Shown piece by piece: positions 15,074 to 20,228 of a stretch of DNA of 20,228 nt (positions are counted from its first letter, which is position 1; each line of letters starts with the position of its first letter). The translations under genes and the position numbers were made by a program. Source of the DNA: REEB506 sp040381035 (GTDB lineage Bacteria > Pseudomonadota > Alphaproteobacteria > Caulobacterales > Aquidulcibacteraceae); NCBI GenBank assembly GCA_040381035.1, contig JBEIHY010000062.1, positions 1 through 20,228 on the forward strand. The letters run 5' to 3'. Under the pieces are notes generated by a model. It ran no database searches, was not told where the DNA came from, and saw only the letters and a program-made list of their open reading frames with translations.

Positions 15074-15721
15074 ATGGCCATCATGAAGCTCTACAACGCC
15101 GATTTGTCGCCCTTCACCACCCGCATCCGGATGCAGATCCGCGCTAAGGGCCTGGAGAACGACATCGAACTCGTCGCGCGCCCGGAAGGCGATGCGTTCA
15201 AAGCAATCAGCCCGACCGGCAAAGTGCCGTGTCTCGACACCGGCGCCAGCTTTCATCTGCCGGAAAGTGAAACCATCGCCGAATACATCGAAGACAGCTG
15301 GCCTGAGCCCTCACTGCGCGGCCACACGGCTTTGAGCAAAGCCAAGGTGCGGCTGATGAGCCGTTTCGTTGATCTTTATCTGATGCCGGGCTTTTCCATC
15401 CTGTTTGGCCAGATGAATCCAGCCGCGCGCGATGACGCGAAGGTCAAAGAAGGAACCGAAAAGGTCGCCGCCGCTTTGGGCCTCATCGCCAGCCATATTG
15501 AAGGCCCGCTCTACGCCATCGACCGGCGCCTGACGCTTGCCGATTGCGCGCTGGTGCCCGGCCTGTTCTTTGCCACCAATGTCGGCATGGCGTTTGGCGT
15601 CGGGCTTAACACGGCGCCGGCAGCGCTTGCCTATTACGACCGCATCATCACCGATGATGAACAGGCCAAGCGCGCCGTCGCCGAGATGGGTGTGGCGCTC
15701 GCGACGTTTTCGCGGCGCTGA
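15074..15721 (+). CDS. Glutathione S-transferase family protein
   Basis: The 215-aa cytoplasmic protein has the two GST domains. The thioredoxin-like half begins with LYNADLSPFTTRIRMQIR (6-23), has the cis-proline in KVPCLD (50-55) and the glutathione gamma-glutamyl contact ESETIAEYIED (64-74). The helical half carries the fold-defining RLTLADCALVPGLFF near residue 150. It conjugates glutathione or reduces substrates with it; the substrate is unknown. AAGGA precedes the ATG at 15074. It lies 13 bases after the amidohydrolase and is probably co-transcribed, although the products work in different compartments. Two hairpins follow the stop. Confidence 0.9.
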   Translation: MAIMKLYNADLSPFTTRIRMQIRAKGLENDIELVARPEGDAFKAISPTGKVPCLDTGASFHLPESETIAEYIEDSWPEPSLRGHTALSKAKVRLMSRFVDLYLMPGFSILFGQMNPAARDDAKVKEGTEKVAAALGLIASHIEGPLYAIDRRLTLADCALVPGLFFATNVGMAFGVGLNTAPAALAYYDRIITDDEQAKRAVAEMGVALATFSRR

Positions 15722-15747
15722 GCAATAACTTGCCCCGCGTTTGAGCC

Positions 15748-15792
15748 AGAAGCAGCATCCCCCTCTCCTTTCAAGGAGAAGGGACGGCTTCT
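15748..15792. terminator. Long hairpin, likely terminator between convergent genes
   Basis: Outer arms AGAAGC (15748-15753) and GCTTCT (15787-15792) pair exactly. Inside, CCCTCTCCTT and AAGGAGAAGGG pair with one bulge around a TC loop (15771-15772). The hairpin lies between the GST gene stop (15721) and the Rieske gene stop (15836). No long T-tract follows, only TGTTTCC on the plus side. Confidence 0.6.
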
Positions 15793-15798
15793 GTTTCC

Positions 15799-15822
15799 TC
15801 CCCCTCTCCCGCTGGGAGGGGG
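15799..15822. terminator. Second hairpin, GC-rich
   Basis: CCCCTCTCCC and GGGAGGGGG pair around GCT, with one G-U pair when read as plus-strand RNA. It directly follows the first hairpin and comes 13 bases before the Rieske gene stop. Similar CCCCCTCTCCC...GGGAGGGGG hairpins are common intergenic repeats in alphaproteobacteria. A two-way terminator is the simplest reading. Confidence 0.5.
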
Positions 15823-15835
15823 AGTGACCGTCCCC

Positions 15836-16897
15836 TTAGCTTCGCCAGCGTAGCACCGCCGGCGCCAGCGGATTGGAAAAGGCGCGGCCCTCGGCCTGAG
15901 CGGCGGCCCATTCTTTCTTCAAGCGCAGATACCATTTCGCCTGCACGTCGATATCGTCGATCCACATCATGGATTGGGTAAAAGCCAAGCCTTGGTTCTG
16001 GAGATCAACCATGCGGCCATCCTGATCCAGAAACTCTTTCCCGGCCGGGATCAGGATCGGCAGCATCAGATCAAGCAGCGGCGCACCCTGCCAATAGGTG
16101 GCCTGGGTGATCCGTGTCGAGGTCAGCGATTCCGGCGTCAGGCAAGTCAGCGTGACCAGTCGGCTGCGCGCGTTTTCGACGATCTCCCAGCGATAGCCGG
16201 GCAGCTTGAACACAATCTCAGTCGTGACATTGCCGCCAAACAGCGCGCGATAGGCCAAGCTGTTGCCGCTCGGCTGATGGCGGGCGATGGCCCAACCCTT
16301 GTCGCGCGGCTCAAACTTTTTTTCCTTCACGCGAAAGCCGGTCGAAGGCGGGCGCCACCACCATTGCGAATGCACAAACGGCACATGCGCGGGGTCCATC
16401 AGACCGACCACGGCATTGTCCATATGCGCGTCAAAGATGCGATGGATGACGAATTTCGGCTTCGCCGGCATGGCGCCAAACTGCGGCGGCGCGATTGGCG
16501 GTGCGCCGTCAAACCGCGGATCGGCGGCGACATACACAAATACCAGCCCATGCGCTTCGTGCGCCGGATAGCGCCGCACCCGGATGCGCCCAACATCATA
16601 GTCCTGGCCCGGAACCAGAGACGGCATGTGCTTGCAGGCGCCGTCCGCGCCGAAACGCCAGCCATGATAGGGGCATTCGATCGTGGGGCCTTCCGCGCCC
16701 TCCACCATCCGGCCAGACGACAGCGGCACCGCACGGTGCGGGCAGATGTCGCGCAGGGCGAAAATCTCGCCATCGGCCGCCCGGCTGAGCATCACCGGCT
16801 CGCCCAAGATCATGCGGCGAAACGGTTTGCCGGGTTTCAATTCGGCGCTAGTGGCGGCGAAATACCAGATGTCGGTCAAGAGCGATGCGGCGCTCAT
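15836..16897 (-). CDS. Rieske [2Fe-2S] ring-hydroxylating oxygenase, alpha subunit type
   Basis: The 353-aa protein has an N-terminal Rieske domain, with Cys52/His54 in DICPHRAVPLS and Cys75/His78 in ECPYHGWRF holding the cluster. The catalytic domain carries the mononuclear iron site DPAHVPFVH, with His171 and His176, and Asp168 to pass electrons from the neighbouring subunit. The layout is that of single-component oxygenases related to vanillate demethylase. The C-terminal half includes a WIDDIDVQAKW stretch. Substrate is unknown. No ferredoxin or reductase gene is nearby, so electrons must come from elsewhere. The ATG at 16897 overlaps the previous stop (ATGA); a much longer open frame to 17443 has non-coding-like sequence and was not used. 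Confidence 0.9.
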   Translation of the reverse strand: MSAASLLTDIWYFAATSAELKPGKPFRRMILGEPVMLSRAADGEIFALRDICPHRAVPLSSGRMVEGAEGPTIECPYHGWRFGADGACKHMPSLVPGQDYDVGRIRVRRYPAHEAHGLVFVYVAADPRFDGAPPIAPPQFGAMPAKPKFVIHRIFDAHMDNAVVGLMDPAHVPFVHSQWWWRPPSTGFRVKEKKFEPRDKGWAIARHQPSGNSLAYRALFGGNVTTEIVFKLPGYRWEIVENARSRLVTLTCLTPESLTSTRITQATYWQGAPLLDLMLPILIPAGKEFLDQDGRMVDLQNQGLAFTQSMMWIDDIDVQAKWYLRLKKEWAAAQAEGRAFSNPLAPAVLRWRS

Positions 16898-17148
16898 CCG
16901 CCGGCCCCCGTCGCCAGAGCGTGCTTCTGCACCGCGTACCACAGGAAGAAGATGCCATAGACGCCGCCGGCCGCGCTGGCGACAATGCCCGCGATCGCGC
17001 CCGCAGCCGCGGCCCAATAGGTCCGGCGCTGTTCCAACGGCCGGTTGCGGTTCATCGCCATGCCGGCAAACCGGATCACCCAAATCGAGCCGAGCCCGAT
17101 CAGCGAAACCGCCGCCAGAAAAATTGCAAAACTTCCCAACACCAACAT
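16894..17148 (-). CDS. Small two-helix membrane protein, 84 aa
   Basis: It has two hydrophobic segments: about 3-30 (LVLGSFAIFLAAVSLIGLGS onward) and 44-74 (TYWAAAAGAIAGIVASAAGG onward), joined by a basic loop AMNRNRPLEQRR, so both ends should face the periplasm. No known domain is recognised. GAGG precedes the ATG at 17148. The stop overlaps the ATG of the Rieske oxygenase by four bases, which implies coupled translation and a link between the two, for example tethering the oxygenase to the membrane; this is inference. It is divergent from the receiver gene, with about 150 bases between. Confidence 0.75.
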   Translation of the reverse strand: MLVLGSFAIFLAAVSLIGLGSIWVIRFAGMAMNRNRPLEQRRTYWAAAAGAIAGIVASAAGGVYGIFFLWYAVQKHALATGAGG

Positions 17149-17252
17149 CAGGCGCCTCTACCCCATCTGACCGCGCCGCGCCACCGCCGCCGCCAGCGCC
17201 GCTCGCCCCCCAACGCCCTGTCGACCGGTTTGCCGTGCAGCGAAGAAACCGC

Positions 17253-17270
17253 GCCTTAACCAATTTAGGC
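17253..17270. promoter_or_regulatory. Possible operator/CtrA half site upstream of the receiver gene
   Basis: GCCTTAA and TTTAGGC form a 7-bp inverted repeat with one mismatch around CCAA. It includes TTAACC, the left half of a CtrA box, 29 bases before the ATG at 17299. It is in the divergent promoter region, so it could serve either gene. Short and possibly due to chance. Confidence 0.25.
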
Positions 17271-17298
17271 CAATCCAAGCACGCCAATGGAGTATGAC

Positions 17299-17803
17299 AT
17301 GGGTTTGCCGGCGTAAGCATCTTGGTGGTCGCCGACAACCCGCATATGCGGGCGATCATCGCGGCCGTCTTGCGCGGCCTCGGCGTGCGCGACCTCCGCG
17401 AAGCGTCCGATGGCGCAACGGCCCTGGAGCGCCTGCGCGCCACCTATGTTGTAAAAGTATTGACGTGATCATCACCGATTGCGCCATGGAGCCCCTCGAC
17501 GGGCTCGATTTTACGCGCCGCATCCGCACCGCCAAAGACAGCCGTCACGTCGAAACGCCGGTGATTTTGATGACTGGCCATGCCGATCGCGAGACCATTC
17601 TGGCCGCCCGTGACGCCGGGGTGAACGAAATTCTGGTCAAACCCGTGTCCGCCCAGACGATCATCCAACGCATGATCGCTGTCATTGATCAACCGCGCAG
17701 CTTTGTCCGGGCGCCGAAATTTACCGGCCCGGACCGTCGCCGCGGGGCGAGCGCAGCCTATCGCGGCCCCGACCGGCGCGACGCAGACACTTGGGCCGTG
17801 TGA
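17299..17803 (+). pseudogene. CheY-like response regulator with GPDRRR tail, reading frame broken twice
   Basis: GGAG at 17289-17292 precedes the ATG at 17299, which reads MGLPA then stops at 17314. In the next frame (-1) it continues VSILVVADNPHMRAIIAAVL up to LRATYVV, stopping at 17466. Shifted -1 again at GTA AAA GTA (17451-17459) it reads KSIDVIITDCAMEPLDGLDF and on to the end at 17803. Joined, this is a complete receiver domain: phospho-acceptor Asp in IITD, Thr in MTGHAD, Lys in LVKPVSA. The usual acid pair DD is AD here. A C-terminal tail with FTGPDRRR and YRGPDRR is typical of a family of alphaproteobacterial single-domain regulators. Each break fits one missing base, so decay or sequence error are both possible; ribosomal slippage on the A-run is a third option. 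Confidence 0.75.
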
Positions 17804-17888
17804 AGGAGACTTGCGTGACGAAACCCGGTATACGGATCTCGCAGCCTTCGCGGGCGCTGCAAGCCAAGATCGGCGGCTCGGCGCATCG

Positions 17889-18302
17889 ATGATCCCGCCA
17901 TCCGTGGTCGATGCCGCCGAGAAAAATCTCGCGCGCCTGACGCCCACCCTTCTCGCCGATATAACGGCCCGGCTGGAGCAGATCAACGCCTTGGCGCGCG
18001 CACGCGACGAGGGCGTGGCTTTGCAAGTGTTGGCGCACGCGCATCAGATCCGCTCGATCGCCGGCACTTTGGGCCGCCCGAAACTTGGCGCCGCCGCCAG
18101 CGTATTGTGCGCCTATTTGGAGGGGGTTGACACGCGTTTCCGCCCTGACGCCAATCTGCTCACGCTGATCGCGGAAGCCGCCGGCCAGATCCAGCACGCC
18201 GAAGGTGCGGGCGCCCCGCTGGTCGATAAGTTGATCCAGGACTGCGCCGAAGCCGCCGCCGTCACCATGGGGCGTGAAGGCCGCACCCGGCGCGGGCGAT
18301 GA
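17889..18302 (+). CDS. Hpt-like (histidine phosphotransfer) protein, probably with a frameshifted N-terminus
   Basis: From the ATG at 17889 a 137-aa helical protein is open. AHQIRSIAGTLG (51-62), with His52, resembles the phospho-histidine helix of Hpt proteins, which often reads AHDIKG-x-x-x-T-F-G, and is followed by SVLCAYLEG as in related single-domain partners. It follows the receiver gene, so the two could exchange phosphate. A better start is the GTG at 17815, four bases after AAGGAGACTT begins the ribosome site; it reads VTKPGIRISQPSRALQAKIG then GSAHR and stops at 17887-17895 unless the frame shifts by -1 to join SMIPPSV. The short form may be functional, but the lead peptide suggests a third frame break in this pair. 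Confidence 0.6.
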   Translation: MIPPSVVDAAEKNLARLTPTLLADITARLEQINALARARDEGVALQVLAHAHQIRSIAGTLGRPKLGAAASVLCAYLEGVDTRFRPDANLLTLIAEAAGQIQHAEGAGAPLVDKLIQDCAEAAAVTMGREGRTRRGR

Positions 18303-18324
18303 GATCGTCCGGGTACGGACGATC
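18303..18324. terminator. Perfect 9-bp stem hairpin between convergent genes
   Basis: GATCGTCCG (18303-18311) and CGGACGATC (18316-18324) pair exactly around GGTA. The hairpin begins on the base after the Hpt-like stop codon and ends nine bases before the stop of the inhibitor gene on the other strand. No T-tract is present on either side, so a two-way, Rho-independent role is likely but not certain. Confidence 0.65.
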
Positions 18325-18333
18325 CCGCAAACC

Positions 18334-18795
18334 CTATTTGGCGACGATCGTCACCGCGAAGGTGTCGCTGGCCGGCTCATTGATTTCCCAGGGCCGACGC
18401 TGCTCCATCACGATCTCGCCGGTTCCGGCAGCCTTCACCTTGAAACCGGTCACTTCCCAATGATTGCCGCCGGTGAAGCCGGGCTTTTTCTGGTTTTCCG
18501 ATGTGGGCCCGCCCGTGTCGCCGGCTGGCTCCAGAAAGGCGGGAACCTTGGCCGGCTTCCACAAATAGCCCGCCGTCGGCACGCCGACCAAAGCGATCGA
18601 GACGACGGCCCCGACCGGCGCGGCAATGGTCTTGCCTTTGTCTTCGGCGGTGATCTGGATCGTGGCGCCACTCAAGGTTGGCGCAGGCAGACGGCTGGAT
18701 GGCTGCGGCATGGCGGGCTCCGGCGTGGGGGCTTTGGGCGGTTTTGCGACGCAGGCGCCAAGCGCAAACGCTGCGATCCAAATCATCAATCGCAT
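18334..18795 (-). CDS. Chagasin-type (I42) protease inhibitor lipoprotein
   Basis: The 153-aa protein starts with a lipoprotein signal, MRLMIWIAAFALGACVAK, with lipobox LGAC and Cys15 as the lipid site, so it should be anchored in the envelope. A Pro-rich linker (PPKAPTPEPAMPQPSSRLPAP) leads to an immunoglobulin-like domain with the three inhibitory loops of the I42 family: VPTAGYLW (72-79, family NPTTGY), PGFTGGNHW (105-113, family GxxG) and RRPWE (133-137, family RPW). I42 proteins block papain-type cysteine peptidases. No cysteine peptidase is in the window; the nearby peptidases are serine or metal types. Protection against outside or self enzymes is inference. Confidence 0.87.
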   Translation of the reverse strand: MRLMIWIAAFALGACVAKPPKAPTPEPAMPQPSSRLPAPTLSGATIQITAEDKGKTIAAPVGAVVSIALVGVPTAGYLWKPAKVPAFLEPAGDTGGPTSENQKKPGFTGGNHWEVTGFKVKAAGTGEIVMEQRRPWEINEPASDTFAVTIVAK

Positions 18796-18805
18796 CCGAA
18801 TCCTC

Positions 18806-20228
18806 CTATCCGCCCAGCATCAGCTGCGCGTAAAAAGCCTGCATCCGAACCAAATTCGCGACGCTGATCTGTTCGTCCGTGCCATGAATGGTGGCGATAT
18901 CGGCCTGGGTCAACATCGCCGGGAAGAAACGATACACATCGGTGGCGACGCCTGCATAGTGGCGCGCGTCGGTGCCGCCCAGAACCAAGCCGGGCAGCAC
19001 CGGCATCCCGGCCGGGCCCTGCACTTTGGCGGCGGCGGCGATTAATCCGTAAGCGGACGATTGCGTCGAAGAGATTGGCGAAGGCTGCGCCCCTTTGGTC
19101 GATTGGATGATCGACACGCCCTCGATCCCGACGGTCAGCGCCTTGAGGCGGGCTATCACGCGCTCTTGGCTGTCGCGCGGATGCAAGCGGAAATTCACCA
19201 CCGCAAACGCCTCTTGCGGCAGCACATTGTCTTTCACGCCGCCGCGCAACATGGTCGGCGCGATGGTGGTGTGCAGCATGGCCGCGCCCGCCGGCGTGGC
19301 GGCAAATTGGCTCTCGATCAGCGGCTGGGTCAGCCAGAGATTGGCCATCGCGACATTGGCCGGAAAAGGGGCCGAAGTGCTCAAGCCTTCGATCATGCCG
19401 CGCGCCGGGCCATTGCTGAGGCCGCCGGGAAAACCGCCGTCCTGGATCGCGATGAGCGCTTTCGCCACCTTCACCGCTGCAGTTTCCTTCGGCGGCATCG
19501 AGGAATGGCCGCCCTTGTCAACGGCCTTGACCATCACTGTGAGATAGCCCTTTTCCGCCACCCCGATCAGCGCCGCCGGTTTGCCGGTCAGCGGAAAGTC
19601 CGCGACAATCGCCATGCCTTCATCAAGCGCGAACCACGGTTTGATCCCGCGCGATTGGATCAGCTTCGCCATTGCCGCGGCGCCAGAGCCGAGCACTTCC
19701 TCGTCATGCCCGAAAGCGAGCATCACCGTGCGATTGGGCTTGGCGCCAGCCGCGATCAGTTGATCCGCTGCGGCCAGGATCGCGATCAGCGAGGCTTTGT
19801 CGTCCAGCGCGCCGCGGCCATAGATTTTGTCGTTGGCAATCACGCCGTCAAACGCCGGATGGGTCCACTTCGCTTCTGATGCGCCCTCCACCGGCACGAC
19901 ATCCTGGTGGGCCAAAAGCAAGATGGGCGGCAAAGTCACATCGCTGCCCGGCCAGGTGAGCAGCAGACTATGACCGACCGGCTGCTCGACCGTGAAGGTG
20001 GCGAACACGCGCGGGAATTGCGCCTTCAGGAAAGCATGGAACGCCTCGAAGGCGGCTTTGTCATAATCGCCATCGGCGCTGGAAATAGTCTTGAAGGTAA
20101 TCGCTTTGGACAGCGCCTGGGCTGTGGCGGCGCCATCCGGGGCCGGCGTTTGCGCCAGGCCCGCCGTCCATTCCGGGGCTACGCCTGCTTTGGGCGGGAA
20201 CAGATAGGTCCGCGCCAGCAGCACCGCG
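18806..20228 (-). CDS. M20 family metallopeptidase, carboxypeptidase S-like (5' end cut by window edge)
   Basis: The frame runs off the right edge with no stop, so the true start is outside; the GTG at 20224 is probably internal. Counting from it, the metal site is His106/Asp108 in LLAHQDVVPVE, bridging Asp141 in GRGALDDKA, general base Glu175 and ligand Glu176 in GHDEEVLG, a further Asp in ALDEGMAI, and the C-terminal His in GTDARHYAG. The dimerisation domain starts near GYLTVMVKAVDKGGHSSMP. The family (CPS1/PM20D1) cleaves C-terminal residues or N-acyl amino acids and often has an N-terminal membrane anchor; the visible VLLARTYLFPP may be the end of one. Ten bases separate it from the inhibitor gene downstream, so one transcript is likely. 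Confidence 0.92.
   Translation of the reverse strand, partial: AVLLARTYLFPPKAGVAPEWTAGLAQTPAPDGAATAQALSKAITFKTISSADGDYDKAAFEAFHAFLKAQFPRVFATFTVEQPVGHSLLLTWPGSDVTLPPILLLAHQDVVPVEGASEAKWTHPAFDGVIANDKIYGRGALDDKASLIAILAAADQLIAAGAKPNRTVMLAFGHDEEVLGSGAAAMAKLIQSRGIKPWFALDEGMAIVADFPLTGKPAALIGVAEKGYLTVMVKAVDKGGHSSMPPKETAAVKVAKALIAIQDGGFPGGLSNGPARGMIEGLSTSAPFPANVAMANLWLTQPLIESQFAATPAGAAMLHTTIAPTMLRGGVKDNVLPQEAFAVVNFRLHPRDSQERVIARLKALTVGIEGVSIIQSTKGAQPSPISSTQSSAYGLIAAAAKVQGPAGMPVLPGLVLGGTDARHYAGVATDVYRFFPAMLTQADIATIHGTDEQISVANLVRMQAFYAQLMLGG

Noticed and set aside
15974..16960. 328-codon plus-strand open frame opposite the Rieske gene
   Set aside because: Antisense shadow; the minus strand has intact Rieske and iron motifs.
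16898..17443. N-terminal extension of the Rieske oxygenase up to 17443
   Set aside because: The extra 182 residues are Arg/Gly-rich, overlap the 84-aa membrane gene in another frame and run through the divergent promoter; the ATGA start at 16897 fits the family.
1..20228. CRISPR array, tRNA, rRNA, prophage or toxin-antitoxin module
   Set aside because: No regularly spaced repeats, cloverleaf-like sequence or recognisable module proteins were seen on either strand.

Overview
This 20.2 kb window is GC-rich, densely coded chromosomal DNA that looks alphaproteobacterial. The signs are the GC-biased codons, the many Ala-rich signal peptides, a GrpB/mtnP/apt cluster, and a receiver protein with a GPDRRR tail next to an Hpt-like partner of a kind I associate with Caulobacterales and their relatives. 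I cannot name the genus from sequence alone. Most of the window is ordinary housekeeping and exo-metabolism. I found no CRISPR array, tRNA, rRNA, phage module or recognisable defence system.

Left part (1-3160). The window opens on the last 38 codons of an IS5-type transposase. Two small minus-strand membrane proteins follow (271-417 and 450-713). They are divergent from purQ (purine synthesis), which is followed by an acidic protein of unknown function. The stretch 1841-3160 is the least ordinary: a possible small lipoprotein (2126-2563), then a decayed gene fragment (2575-2780), then about 380 bp with nothing I recognise.

Middle (3161-11620). A secreted or lipid-anchored S9A prolyl oligopeptidase is followed by a dicarboxylate/acidic amino acid symporter whose stop overlaps the start of a small membrane protein (DUF1475-like). 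A 36-bp near-perfect palindrome separates this last gene from convergent trxB. Divergent from trxB is an exported PQQ-type sugar dehydrogenase, then a prolyl-4-hydroxylase-like 2-oxoglutarate/Fe(II) oxygenase and a flavin monooxygenase-like protein.

Right part (11601-20228). A minus-strand operon GrpB-like - mtnP - apt salvages methylthioadenosine to adenine and then AMP. Divergent from it are an exported prolidase-like amidohydrolase and a glutathione S-transferase. Two adjoining hairpins separate these from a Rieske oxygenase that overlaps a small two-helix membrane protein. Next comes a response regulator / Hpt-like pair whose reading frames are broken at three places, each by the same sense of shift (-1). 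A chagasin-type (I42) inhibitor lipoprotein and a 5'-truncated M20 peptidase close the window.

The best candidates for a second look are the thrice-shifted receiver/Hpt pair (decay, sequence error or frameshifting), the palindrome at 7021-7056 that overlaps a stop codon, the decayed gene at 2575-2780, and the overlapping gene pairs (symporter with DUF1475-like protein; small membrane protein with Rieske oxygenase). I did not find a convincing new multi-gene system.
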